A stretch of DNA of 64,000 bases, taken from contig NZ_QXGL01000002.1 in the NCBI RefSeq assembly GCF_003951095.1, positions 124,001 through 188,000 of the forward strand. Direction: 5' to 3'. The translations under genes were made by a program, and so were the position numbers. A model generated the notes under the pieces. It was given only the letters and a program-made list of their open reading frames with translations, did no database searches and was not told the origin of the DNA. This stretch comes from Bifidobacterium goeldii. Lineage in GTDB: Bacteria > Actinomycetota > Actinomycetes > Actinomycetales > Bifidobacteriaceae. Shown here piece by piece: positions 46,049-55,147 of the stretch (the first letter of the stretch is position 1; each line of letters starts with the position of its first letter).

Positions 46049-47011
46049 CTACTCACTCAGTCGCACTGGCAGTACGTAGGACATGCCGTCGAGCGGCTCA
46101 CCAGCAATACGTCGCATGAGTACATTCACGATAGTGCGTGCAATATCATCGAATGGCTGAATTACTGTTGGCAATGCCGGATATGGAATCTGGTAAACAA
46201 ATGAGCCATCATAACCAAACAACATCAGATCTTCAGGAACGCGTATGCCACGTGAAAGTGCTTGCCGCTGAACCGCGAGCGCCACAAGATCAGATGCGAA
46301 AATACCGTCAGCATCTGGGTAACGGTCGAGCACTGCGTCAGCAGTAGCTAGATAGGTTGAAAATTCAAACTGGTTGAGCCGCAGTTCATGCGTGAAGCAG
46401 GCAATACCGTGGTTGTACATTTCTTGCTCGAACACACGGTGGCGTGCCGACGATGGAGTCTTGACTTGCGAGAAGCCTTCTAATTGCACAACTATGCGGC
46501 ATCCATGCTCCACAAACGCCCGTGCAGCATACCGACCGCCAGTTTCGTGATCGGCAGATACTACCGGAATATCGTCAGCAAGATAACGATCAAGCGCCAC
46601 AATCGGTGCATTGATATCTGAATAATTAATGTCAATTGAATGACTGCCAATGATAATGCCATCGACTTTATTGGCAGTGAGCATATCAATGTACTTGCGT
46701 TCCTTGCTCGAAGAATGCATGGTATTGCACAAGATCATCTTGTACCCTCGCCGATCGAGTTCATCCTCAATTCGGGAGGTCATCGTCGCAAAGAACGGTT
46801 GAACTACATCAGGAATCACCAAACCGATGAGATAGGTCTTGTTGCTATATAAGCTACGCGCAATCTGATTAGGCTGATAATGCAGTGTATCAATGGCTTC
46901 CTGAATAGCCGTCTTAGTTTTTTCAGAAATATACCCACGCTCGTTGAGGTATCGGGAGACGGTGTTTTTCGAAACGCCTGCCATCTGAGCAACATCGGTA
47001 ATGGTGGCCAT
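46049..47011 (-). CDS. LacI-family regulator 2, fructan-cluster regulator candidate
   Basis: 320 aa. DNA-binding head ATITDVAQMAGVSKNTVSRYLNERGYIS and hinge LHYQPNQIARSLYSNKTYLIGL; effector domain with IIIGSHSID, FASDLVALAVQRQALSRGI and LFGYDGSF. The YxPNxxARSL hinge and KNTVSRYLN helix resemble sucrose/fructose operon repressors (ScrR-like). Last gene of the GH32/GH172 cluster; the probable ligand is a fructose-containing sugar (inference). Start has AAGGAGG. It is separated from GH32 by a hairpin. Confidence 0.9.
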   Translation of the reverse strand: MATITDVAQMAGVSKNTVSRYLNERGYISEKTKTAIQEAIDTLHYQPNQIARSLYSNKTYLIGLVIPDVVQPFFATMTSRIEDELDRRGYKMILCNTMHSSSKERKYIDMLTANKVDGIIIGSHSIDINYSDINAPIVALDRYLADDIPVVSADHETGGRYAARAFVEHGCRIVVQLEGFSQVKTPSSARHRVFEQEMYNHGIACFTHELRLNQFEFSTYLATADAVLDRYPDADGIFASDLVALAVQRQALSRGIRVPEDLMLFGYDGSFVYQIPYPALPTVIQPFDDIARTIVNVLMRRIAGEPLDGMSYVLPVRLSE

Positions 47012-47155
47012 GACCGTCCTCCTTTTTCTGATCCGTAAATACGCACAGCGGAAGTCGCCCGCGTCGCAACATTGGATTCTTCACCGGCATGAATACCACG
47101 GGAAACCGTCATTGTATGACCACCAGTTTACCCGCGGTATCGCAGCCAACCACTG

Positions 47156-47187
47156 TGCGTGCACCACCTCAGCAGATGGTGCACGCA
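47156..47187 (-). terminator. Terminator-like hairpin after GH32
   Basis: 11-bp perfect stem (47156-47166 with 47177-47187), 10-nt loop, between the GH32 stop and the LacI gene; suggests the regulator can be expressed separately. Confidence 0.5.
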
Positions 47188-47212
47188 TCGTCTTTATGCA
47201 GCTTTATGCAGC

Positions 47213-48727
47213 TCACTCGCTGATATTCTCTACTTGATATCCGTGCACGTTCAATAAGGTTGCCGTGCCGCCAATAGCCCGCACAGTGATGTCATTGGCT
47301 GACGTCGGCGCAAAGATATTCATTGATTGTGCGACTGCGCCCTCATCAAGGAAGAGTTCCAGTGAGCTTTGATCAAGCAACACATCTACGCTGAGTTCAC
47401 GCTTATCCGGGCTCAATCGAAGAGGAGCACGTGAAACACCGCGACTCCAGTCATCGCTTTCCGTCCTATCAATAGTGGACCAACCATGTTGCAGATCGAT
47501 AGTGAAGATTGTTCGTAGCACTGTACCATCAGTTTCTGGCTCGCCACGTCGCACTGTTAGTTCAATACGTTGAGCGGAAGTGGACGCCAGATCGATTACG
47601 AACTGCAACTCACAAGAGACCCCGTCACCAGCGTGCAGCACAGTTTCCGCTCCATCGGCAAGCGTCAACATGTTCGCATCCGTACCGTCAGGCGTGCGAA
47701 TCGTACCAAGCTCCCGCACTGGCACGATTCTCAACGTGAGATCGTCAGCAAGAGTTACTTCACGAGGCACAGCAAATGATCCGCACCATCCTTCGCGATA
47801 TGTTGGGCCCCAATCTTTCCAGAATGGCATCCAATCCCAGCAATTCGCCCAACCAACCATGATCCGTCGGCCTGATGCATCCGTAAAGGTCTGCGGCGCG
47901 TAGAAATCAAAGCCCCAATCAGCTTCGCCGGTTACTGTGTAGGTAAAACGTCCGGTTTCGTAATCGAAATCGCCTACGAAATACACCGTTGTACGCTCTC
48001 CTGCTCCCATCGGCGAGCACAGGAACACCCATTTATCTGCGAGCGGGAAGAAATCGGGGCATTCCCACATAAATCCCCATTCGCCACGACTTTCGAACAG
48101 TACGTTGACGAATTCCCAATGCAACAGGTCTTCGGAACGGTATAGCAGCGCCTGCGCACGACCGTCCTTTTGCGAACCGATCACCACGTAATATTGACCG
48201 TCATGTTCCCATACTTTGGGATCCCTGAAGAAGTCGTGCGGTACACCTTCAGGAGGCTCAATTACTGGGTTGCCCTCATATTTGATGAAATTAATGCCGT
48301 CATCACTGTAGGCAATATTCTGTGTCTGCTCGAAACCATTGCCATTATTGGCAGTGCCCGTATACATCAGGTACAGGCGCCCATCTTTTTCAATGGCACT
48401 ACCAGAGAAGCAGCCACCCTGCGGATGGTTGTCATACGACTCACTCGGAGCGAGAGCAATCGGCAAATGCTTCCAATGCAGCAGATCGTCGCTGACCGCA
48501 TGCCCCCAATGCATCATTGACCAGAATCCACTGTATGGGTTGAACTGATAGAAGAAGTGATATTGGCCGCGGAAATAGATAAGACCATTCGGATCATTGA
48601 TCCATCCGCACGGTGCCATGAAATGATAACGCTGGCGCATCTTTGCGTTGGCAGCGACTTCGGGCGCATGCTGAGCAATATGCTGTTCAGCTTGAGCGAT
48701 TGCGCGCCGCATGGTTTCGTTGGACAT
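47213..48727 (-). CDS. Beta-fructofuranosidase, GH32
   Basis: 504 aa intracellular GH32. The five-bladed propeller has nucleophile Asp46 in CGWINDPNGLIYF, the transition-state stabiliser in FFRDPKVW (Arg168-Asp169) and acid/base Glu222 in MWECPDFFPL. A C-terminal beta-sandwich follows (LSVDVLLDQSSLELFLDEG). Releases fructose from sucrose or inulin-type oligosaccharides. Placed next to GH172, it is well suited to cleave the inulobiose that GH172 would produce (inference). Start has GGAGAA. Confidence 0.94.
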   Translation of the reverse strand: MSNETMRRAIAQAEQHIAQHAPEVAANAKMRQRYHFMAPCGWINDPNGLIYFRGQYHFFYQFNPYSGFWSMMHWGHAVSDDLLHWKHLPIALAPSESYDNHPQGGCFSGSAIEKDGRLYLMYTGTANNGNGFEQTQNIAYSDDGINFIKYEGNPVIEPPEGVPHDFFRDPKVWEHDGQYYVVIGSQKDGRAQALLYRSEDLLHWEFVNVLFESRGEWGFMWECPDFFPLADKWVFLCSPMGAGERTTVYFVGDFDYETGRFTYTVTGEADWGFDFYAPQTFTDASGRRIMVGWANCWDWMPFWKDWGPTYREGWCGSFAVPREVTLADDLTLRIVPVRELGTIRTPDGTDANMLTLADGAETVLHAGDGVSCELQFVIDLASTSAQRIELTVRRGEPETDGTVLRTIFTIDLQHGWSTIDRTESDDWSRGVSRAPLRLSPDKRELSVDVLLDQSSLELFLDEGAVAQSMNIFAPTSANDITVRAIGGTATLLNVHGYQVENISE

Positions 48728-48782
48728 GGGATTCTCCAGTTGAGTATGGGTGCTGTATGTGCAGCGTAATAGAAGCGATGTC

Positions 48783-48837
48783 TGCTGCGATGTTGCAAAT
48801 AGTTAAATAATCACTAGTAATTCGCAACACCGCAGCA
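48783..48837 (-). terminator. Long hairpin between GH172 and GH32
   Basis: 18-bp stem with two G-U pairs (48783-48800 with 48820-48837) and a 19-nt loop in the 129-bp gap. No U-run, so more likely an RNA-stability or partial-readthrough element than a strong terminator. Confidence 0.5.
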
Positions 48838-48856
48838 AATGAAATCAGTAGATTGA

Positions 48857-50206
48857 TTATCGCGCGTCGAATTCGTCGCGTAGTTTCTTGGCGAATTCGG
48901 TGTTCAGCTTCGATTCGCGACGAGCCTTGTCTTCCTTGATGCGGAACTGCTCATCGCGCGCAGGCTTGTATTCTCCCCAACGCTTCGCGTAGGATTCACG
49001 CGCTGCCTTCATTTCATCAGTTAGATCCGGCTGCTCAAGATGACGTTCCGGCAGTTGCGGCACAACTGGCAGACGATCCTCCACCGGTGGAACGGTGAGC
49101 TTCGTGCGAGTAGGCAGGGTCTGATACCAGTAAGCCGTGGAACTCCAATCGTCAGACAGCTGATTAGCGTGACCATGCTCAATCGTTACTTTCAGGCTCT
49201 TTTCAAAGCGCACTGGGTCAGTAATGTGGAAGCGATATGAGACTTGGAAACCGTCCGTATCGCCTTCATGCACAATAGTGCCGAAGAATGGGTACGCATT
49301 GCGCTGCATACCCCACGCATGGTTGAAATAGTCTTCAGTTCCCGTACCGTTCAGGCTTGGATATTCTTCACCATCGATGAAGAACATATCATTGCCTTCA
49401 CCCCACCAGCTACCCTGGAAATGCTTCACCGTAAGATTGCAGCCAACATAATGGCCAGTACCTTCAACATCCAGCACCGTATAGTTGTTCTCACCCTTGA
49501 GGTTAGAGACGTTGTTGACTTCCGGCGAATTAACCTGAAGATCCGGCCCCCAGCCCTTGCACGGATTCTCGCGATGCCACGAAGCGTGGAAGTACGCAGT
49601 ATCTTCAGGCAGCGGCTCAGCGTACATTTCGTAATCGATGTTGAAGTACAGAATAAACGGCAACTCGTTCTCGTTGATGATTTCGATTTTTGCCTTCTTG
49701 TTGAACGGCATTGGGAAGTAGCACGACACCGAGCAGGGAGCTCCGTATTTACCCGCCTCTTCAGGCTTGAGCGATACGTTGAATGGCAACGACGAGAAGT
49801 TGCCTGGATAGCTGTTGCCGATGCAGAAGAAATCACCGAATGGTACGAGTACGCTCGGTGTATCCTCATCGTCCCACGTGATCTTAATGAGTGCCTTGCG
49901 GTAGTAGAACGGGTCATATGCATCCCAGATCACGCCAAGCGCAGGATGAATCTCCATCACCGGTGCTGCAGATGCGTTGAGCACAGGGTCGAGAATGCTC
50001 GGAGCGACAACTTTGCGGCAGGATGAGGTCATCCACATGTGAGTAATGCATCCGGGGCCCTCAATTTCGCCTAGCGTAATGCTTTCGCCGGCTGGAATCT
50101 CCCAATAATCTTGGTTTTTGCCACGCTGATCCCAGCTAGCGAGGCGACCATTGCGCCCATGGTGGATCTGCGTGAGATCCTTGAACAGTCCAGAGATTTC
50201 ACTCAT
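48857..50206 (-). CDS. GH172 difructose dianhydride I synthase/hydrolase-like (DUF2961)
   Basis: 449 aa. DUF2961/GH172: N-terminal ITLGEIEGPGCITHMWMT, DPFYYRKALIKITWDDED, VPFGDFFCIG, and the catalytic stretch GSWWGEGNDMFFIDGEE followed by NGTGTEDYFNHAWG. The two candidate catalytic Glu residues count to 270 and 291. As I recall, these are the numbers in the characterised B. dentium enzyme (alphaFFase1), which interconverts inulobiose and difructose dianhydride I and has alpha-fructofuranosidase activity. No signal peptide, so cytoplasmic. AAGGAGA start; cotranscribed with the ABC permeases upstream (56-bp gap) and GH32 downstream. Confidence 0.9.
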   Translation of the reverse strand: MSEISGLFKDLTQIHHGRNGRLASWDQRGKNQDYWEIPAGESITLGEIEGPGCITHMWMTSSCRKVVAPSILDPVLNASAAPVMEIHPALGVIWDAYDPFYYRKALIKITWDDEDTPSVLVPFGDFFCIGNSYPGNFSSLPFNVSLKPEEAGKYGAPCSVSCYFPMPFNKKAKIEIINENELPFILYFNIDYEMYAEPLPEDTAYFHASWHRENPCKGWGPDLQVNSPEVNNVSNLKGENNYTVLDVEGTGHYVGCNLTVKHFQGSWWGEGNDMFFIDGEEYPSLNGTGTEDYFNHAWGMQRNAYPFFGTIVHEGDTDGFQVSYRFHITDPVRFEKSLKVTIEHGHANQLSDDWSSTAYWYQTLPTRTKLTVPPVEDRLPVVPQLPERHLEQPDLTDEMKAARESYAKRWGEYKPARDEQFRIKEDKARRESKLNTEFAKKLRDEFDAR

Positions 50207-50262
50207 GGTGTCTCCTTTGACGGTTGGTTGTTTTTGGAAAGTTTGATGTATTGCCGATGTTC

Positions 50263-51093
50263 TCAGCCCTTGACAGCTCCGGCGACCATGCCGCCGACGA
50301 TCTTCTTCTGGAACAGACCATAGAAGATGAGTTCAGGGATGATGATCATCACACTGGAAGCGACGATGCCGCCATAATCCACGGTGTACGTGCCTTTGAA
50401 GAACGAGGCGCCCATCGATAATGTGTAGTCGGTTTGGCTGCGTAACATAACGGATGCGAATGGATATTCGTTCCAGATGTAGAGCACGTTGAAAATCACC
50501 ACGGTGGCAATAACCGGTTTGGTCATTGGCAGGATGACTTTGATCATTAAATCCCAGATCGAGCATCCGTCGATGATGGCTGCTTCATCAATCTCAACAG
50601 GCAGAGCTTTCAGATATCCGACGAACAGAAGCGTGTTGAATGAAATTGAAGACGCCACGTATGGGAATACCAATGCCCACTGCTCACGCAATCCGAAGAA
50701 CAGATTGATGCGATATACGGGGAACAGCAGGATAAACGGTGACACGCATAATCCGGCGATGAGAAATCCATACACTGCTTTTTGCAATCCTGGACGCTTA
50801 TACGTCATGCGAGCGAGCGCGAAAGAACTCAAGAATGTAATGATCAGCTCAATGACTAGCGAAACCACACACACCATAAATGTGTTGAGATACAGTCGCG
50901 GATAATCCAGTGTTTTCAACGCATTCCGGTAATTATCCCAGTTCAGCGCTTTGGGCCATGACAATGGGTGTGACAGGATTTCAGCATTGGATTTGAACGA
51001 CATGAGCAGCATCCACAAGAAGGGGAACACCATGAGGATGGTGACCACAATCATGATGATGGTCATAACGATTTTGGAGCGTTTTGTCAGCAT
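50263..51093 (-). CDS. Sugar ABC transporter permease (MalG-like)
   Basis: 276 aa, six membrane helices. EAA loop VEIDEAAIIDGCSIWDLMIK with the following LPMTKP docks the ATPase; TLSMGASFF and the C-terminal FFQKKIVGG-like FQKKIVGGMVAGAVKG are typical of carbohydrate-uptake permeases. Starts 3 nt after the stop of the other permease gene, with its AGGAG inside the end of that gene: coupled translation. No ATPase gene in the cluster, so it probably uses a shared MsiK-type ATPase. Confidence 0.93.
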   Translation of the reverse strand: MLTKRSKIVMTIIMIVVTILMVFPFLWMLLMSFKSNAEILSHPLSWPKALNWDNYRNALKTLDYPRLYLNTFMVCVVSLVIELIITFLSSFALARMTYKRPGLQKAVYGFLIAGLCVSPFILLFPVYRINLFFGLREQWALVFPYVASSISFNTLLFVGYLKALPVEIDEAAIIDGCSIWDLMIKVILPMTKPVIATVVIFNVLYIWNEYPFASVMLRSQTDYTLSMGASFFKGTYTVDYGGIVASSVMIIIPELIFYGLFQKKIVGGMVAGAVKG

Positions 51094-51096
51094 GAT

Positions 51097-51966
51097 TCAG
51101 CTCCTTTCCCTGCTGAAGAGGAAGTACAATCCAGTGATCGCCAGTGAAATCAGGAAGGTTACTGTCGCAATAGACATGCCGTAGCCGTAATCACTGCTCT
51201 GGAATGTCATCGAATAGCTGTAGGTAACCAAGGTTTCCGAGAGATGGTTGGGGCCACCACCAGTGGTCTGCTGTACGATTTCGAAGATTTTGAAGATGCC
51301 AGTGATGATGAGGATGACAACAGTGGAGATTGTTGAACGCATCATCGGAATGGTCACATGCCAGGTGCGTTGCCATGCATTGGCGCCATCAACTTTGACT
51401 GCTTCCATCACTTCTTCTGGAATCATCTTGAGACCGGCGATGAAAATGGTGGTCAGATAGCCAAGTTGCTGCCAGAAGTAAATGAAGGCGATGCTGTATG
51501 GCGATAATGTCGGACCGCCAATCCATTGCTGTGCTAGGCCGCTAGCACCGATTGCGCGCAATATGCCGTTGATAACACCAATTTTCGGGTCAAGAATGTA
51601 CACCCAGATGATACCGACGATAATTGGGGCGATAATCGCCGGAGAGAATACCAGCGACTTGGAAACATCCACAAATCGCAATGTGTTGTTGAGTAGCAAT
51701 GCCAGGAAGAACGACAGCACCAATAGCAATACCGATGCAACAACGAAAATAATTGCTGTGTTCGTGAGTGATTTCCAGAAGATCTTATCCTTGAACAACC
51801 GCACATAATTATCGACACCGTTGAATCGTGCTTTGCCGATGCCAGAATATTTGGTGAAGCTATATCCAATGGCGATAAGAATCGGCATAATAATGAACAC
51901 TGTGTAGACGACTAGGGTCGGCAACAAGAATCCTATTTTGTACCGGGTTTTGCTAAGCCAATGCAT
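51097..51966 (-). CDS. Sugar ABC transporter permease (MalF-like)
   Basis: 289 aa, six membrane helices. N-terminal FLLPTLVVYTVFIIMPILIAIGYSF and EAA loop VMEAVKVDGANAWQRTWHVTIPMM. Partner of the downstream permease and of the binding protein upstream, completing a fructo-oligosaccharide-type importer minus ATPase. Confidence 0.93.
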   Translation of the reverse strand: MHWLSKTRYKIGFLLPTLVVYTVFIIMPILIAIGYSFTKYSGIGKARFNGVDNYVRLFKDKIFWKSLTNTAIIFVVASVLLLVLSFFLALLLNNTLRFVDVSKSLVFSPAIIAPIIVGIIWVYILDPKIGVINGILRAIGASGLAQQWIGGPTLSPYSIAFIYFWQQLGYLTTIFIAGLKMIPEEVMEAVKVDGANAWQRTWHVTIPMMRSTISTVVILIITGIFKIFEIVQQTTGGGPNHLSETLVTYSYSMTFQSSDYGYGMSIATVTFLISLAITGLYFLFSRERS

Positions 51967-52120
51967 GATGATGTTGTGCTTTCCAATTCAGAGAAGTAAG
52001 AGAATGATCGGGGCGGGTAGGCAAGGGGAATCATGTGCGATGAACACCGCCCCGAAGTTGTTGTGAATGTCCAGCGGCGATCAATCACGTGCGATATCGA
52101 TATGATCACCGCCGCCAATA

Positions 52121-53442
52121 TCACTGATTAGCTTGGGCTTCATCCATTTTTGCGAGCGCCTCTTGCGGCGTGTAGGTGCCTTGCATCACACCGAACAAAC
52201 CGTCGTATAGTGCCTGCTGAACAGCAGAAGGAACCATCTGGTCGGGAGCCGCACTTGGAGACGTGTAGCCGTCATCCAGTGCTTCGACCATTGCGTTCAT
52301 CGCATGCTTATCGGATGCCGGAGCCAGGCCTTCGTACGTCGTTGCTGGGAACATAGCGTTCTCATATGAGATTTCAGCTGCCTGCTTGCCGTAGTAGAAC
52401 TTAAGGAAAGCGTAAGTTGCTTCCTTAACTTCTGCATTATCTGCAACGGTAGCGCTTACTGCAATCGGTGCAGAAGGAACCTTCATCGCTGTTTCCTGGC
52501 TGTAATCGGAGTCTTCAAACTTCGGCCCCCACCAGAAGCCGATGTCTTCGCCAATGTTCTTATCGAACTCGGCGCAATCCCACTGGCCAGTACCAAACAT
52601 TGCAGCAGTTCCATCGTCAAACTGTTGTTTGGCATCAAAATATTCAATAGTGGACATGTTTTCCGGAAGAGCTCCGGACTTTGCAAGCTGCTGTACCTTG
52701 TCGAACGCCTTAGTCAGATCGGCATTTTCAAACTTTTCATCACCGGCGAGAATCTTGCTGATGGTGTCATTCCAGCCATAACGGTTGAGCCATAGGTTGA
52801 ATTCCCACATGGCGAAGGAGCTATTCTTGCTGCCAATCGCTAGCGGAGTCACACCACTGGCCTTGAGCTTGGCAATCATGTCGAGGAACTCATCAAAAGT
52901 TGTGTCATCGGTTGGGTATGCCACACCAGCCGCATCAAAAAGCTTCTTGTTGTAGAAAATGCCCTGCACGTTGCTTTGATAGGGCAGGCCATACTGTCCT
53001 TTATCCGTAAGGAAGGCGGCGTCGCCTCCAGCAAGGGCGGTTTTAACATCGGCGTTCTGATTAAGGAAATCAGTCAAATCGAGCAGGACGTCAGCGTCCT
53101 GGAATTCCGATGCTTGAGAATTCTCGAGCCAGAAAACCTGCGGCAGAGTGCCATCGGAAGCCTGCATCTTCATGTTTTTATTGTGTGATTCAGTATCGGC
53201 TGCTTCGAATTCGACCTTGTACTTGCCTTCATTGGCTTTGTTGAACGCCTCTACGATGGCGTTGGTTGTAGGTTCCTGCTTAGCTGGGTTCGCTACGTTA
53301 ATACCGAATTTGATTACCGTGGCACCGCTGTCATCTTTTGTCGCCGAGGATTCACCCCCCCCCCGCAAGCAGTCAATGCGCCAACCGTTGCTAAGGTCAT
53401 AACAGCAGCGCACACGCGCATCGCCATTCCGTGCTTGTTCAT
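52121..53442 (-). CDS. ABC solute-binding lipoprotein, frame broken at a G10 tract
   Basis: The strong ribosome site AAGGAGA and ATG 53442 start a lipoprotein signal peptide (MNKHGMAMRVCAAVMTLATV, then GALTAC), where the lipobox Cys codon runs straight into ten G. In this frame the sequence becomes VNPRRQ and leaves the binding-protein frame. The mature protein (GESSATKDDSGATVIKFGINVANPAKQE..., ending EALAKMDEAQANQ) is one frame over and open to its stop. Eight or eleven G would join them, giving ~439-440 aa. The mature part is a cluster-1 sugar-binding fold (VFWLENSQASEFQDAD, YGLPYQSNVQGIFYNKKLFDAAGV). Either a phase-variable ON/OFF tract or a sequencing error. The body frame alone could use GTG 53413 but would lack an export signal. 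Confidence 0.85.
53355..53364 (-). repeat. Homopolymer tract (G10 on coding strand)
   Basis: Ten consecutive C on the plus strand (G on the coding strand), directly after the lipobox Cys codon of the binding-protein gene. Length 8 or 11 restores the frame. Confidence 0.9.
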
Positions 53443-53470
53443 AGTGTCTCCTTCGACTCCATTACCTGTT

Positions 53471-53500
53471 TGTATCGTACGTGCCCAGTCAATATTTCAA
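53471..53500 (-). promoter_or_regulatory. Candidate promoter of the GH172 operon
   Basis: Read on the minus strand: -35 TTGAAA (53495-53500), 18-nt spacer, -10 GATACA (53471-53476), about 30 nt before the ATG. The -35 lies inside operator 1, so a bound repressor would block RNA polymerase. Confidence 0.5.
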
Positions 53501-53513
53501 TCGGTTAACATAT
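53494..53513. promoter_or_regulatory. LacI-type operator 1
   Basis: ATTTCAATCGGTTAACATAT: core AAYCGGTT with central CG. First of three near-identical sites in front of the operon. Confidence 0.7.
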
Positions 53514-53641
53514 CGACTTTATTAGCCTCATTGCCCCCGATAAAACATTGGAGAAACCAAATTATTCGCCGAATTCCACAAGGACATCTTCTTTGCATTC
53601 TTGCGTTCCGACGGGTTTTATCATAGCGCAATCAGATCAGT

Positions 53642-53660
53642 ATTTCAACCGGTTAACATA
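53642..53660. promoter_or_regulatory. LacI-type operator 2
   Basis: ATTTCAACCGGTTAACATA: perfect AACCGGTT palindrome, 148 bp upstream of operator 1; spacing suits DNA looping. Confidence 0.7.
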
Positions 53661-53713
53661 ATCCATGTGAGCACACCAATCCTGCGAACGCAAACATCGT
53701 AATCAGCAGAACC

Positions 53714-53732
53714 TTTCAACCGGTTAACATAT
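53714..53732. promoter_or_regulatory. LacI-type operator 3
   Basis: TTTCAACCGGTTAACATAT, 71-72 bp beyond operator 2. The other bases of the 53443-53810 gap hold no gene. Confidence 0.7.
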
Positions 53733-53751
53733 CGCGACACGCCGAATAGAA

Positions 53752-53787
53752 AACGGCGATCACTGAGGACAATCAGCGATCGCCGTT
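53752..53787 (-). terminator. Terminator of ddl
   Basis: 15-bp stem with one G-U pair (53752-53766 with 53773-53787), 6-nt loop, 24 bp after the ddl stop. Confidence 0.7.
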
Positions 53788-53810
53788 AAGAAACTGCATT
53801 GCGAGCTAAA

Positions 53811-54947
53811 TCAGCGCAGTACGCCTTCGATGAGTTTGGTGATGAGGTCGGTATAGGTTACGCCGGTGGCTTCCCATGCCTTGGGGTACATGGAGATTGG
53901 CGTGAAGCCTGGCATCGTGTTGATCTCGTTGACCATTACTTCGCCATCTGCGGTCACGAACGTGTCGACACGGCTCAAGCCAGCACCATCCACGGCCTTG
54001 AATGCCTTGACCGCGGTCTCGCGCACGCGTTGCAGCGTCTCATCAGGCAGATGTGCTGGCACTTCAACATGCGATGCGCTAGCATCCATGTACTTGCTGT
54101 CGAAATCGTAGAACTGGTCATCGCCACCTGCGCGCTTGTCCAGCACGATCTCGCCCGGCCAGCTAGCCTGCGGCTCTTCGCCAGCCTTCGGGCACAATAC
54201 TGCGCACTCAATCTCGCGCGCATCAATGCCCTGCTCGATCAAAATACGCCAATCGTGATGGCTCGCCTCGAACACTGCGGCAGCAAGTTCAGCCGCATCA
54301 TCCGCATGCTCAACCTTGGTCACACCAAAGCTGGAGCCAGCGCGCGACGGCTTGACAAACAGCGGATACTCAAGACCAGCTGCCTGCACTTGCGCGAGAA
54401 TATCCTCGCCGTTCGCTGCAAACTTAGTCGCAACGTCAAAACCGCGCGCGTCCAGCGTGATGCCAGGAGCCACCGGAATGCCAGCAGCAGCAAGCAGTAC
54501 CTTCGTGTAATGTTTGTCCATACAGGCGGCAGAGGAGAGCACACCGCAGCCAACGTACGGCACGTTCATCATTTCGAACAAACCTTGAATCGTGCCATCT
54601 TCACCGTATGGACCGTGCAGCACCGGCAGTACTGCATCAATATGGCCCAGCGATTCCAGCGAGCCATCCGCATTGCGAGCAAAGAAACCATCTTGGCCGA
54701 GTGCCACGTCAAGCACCACATCGCGAGCGCCTTCGACCTTCTCAACCGTCGGCAGACCTTCAGCCATGTTCCAGCCGCGCGGATCCTCGCCATCAACAAT
54801 CCACTGGCCAGCCTTCGTAATACCAACCGGTACCGGATCGAAACGGTCCATATCAAGCGCGCGCAGCACGCCAGCAGTCGAAATGCAGGAAATCGAATGC
54901 TCGTCAGCCTTACCGCCGTACATCACCACAACACGTTTTTTGGCCAA
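53811..54947 (-). CDS. ddl: D-alanine--D-alanine ligase
   Basis: Makes D-Ala-D-Ala for peptidoglycan (about 378 aa). ATP-grasp family: N-terminal KKRVVVMYGGKADEHSISCIS, VLPVLHGPYGEDGTIQGLFEM, SAACMDKHYTKVLLAA, LFVKPSRAGSSFGVTKV, and C-terminal RVDTFVTADGEVMVNEINTMPGFTP. Start chosen at TTG 54947 (AAGGG 7 nt upstream, product MAKKRVVV), which matches the family N-terminus; the longer ATG 55022 has no clear ribosome site. The gene follows gpsA on the same strand. Confidence 0.93.
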   Translation of the reverse strand: MAKKRVVVMYGGKADEHSISCISTAGVLRALDMDRFDPVPVGITKAGQWIVDGEDPRGWNMAEGLPTVEKVEGARDVVLDVALGQDGFFARNADGSLESLGHIDAVLPVLHGPYGEDGTIQGLFEMMNVPYVGCGVLSSAACMDKHYTKVLLAAAGIPVAPGITLDARGFDVATKFAANGEDILAQVQAAGLEYPLFVKPSRAGSSFGVTKVEHADDAAELAAAVFEASHHDWRILIEQGIDAREIECAVLCPKAGEEPQASWPGEIVLDKRAGGDDQFYDFDSKYMDASASHVEVPAHLPDETLQRVRETAVKAFKAVDGAGLSRVDTFVTADGEVMVNEINTMPGFTPISMYPKAWEATGVTYTDLITKLIEGVLR

Positions 54948-55147
54948 AGTTCTGCCCTTTTTCACTCCGTCGGCCGCGTAAACGGCCCGCTCATCCACAT
55001 GACAGGCGTATGAGGTAACCATCAGCCTGTCAACAACATCGGTCGTAATCCTAGTACCCGCATGTCACGCAACAGAGACACGTTAGCGTGACCACAGCAA
55101 ATCGTCACATTCGTATGCGTTTGTACACGTTCGCGCCAGCCACACGC

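Noticed and set aside
47194..47215. Tandem TTTATGCAGC duplication after GH32
   Set aside because: Ten bases twice; no structure or function evident.
53799..55013. 404-aa plus-strand open frame across ddl
   Set aside because: Antisense shadow of ddl, whose ATP-grasp motifs are on the minus strand.
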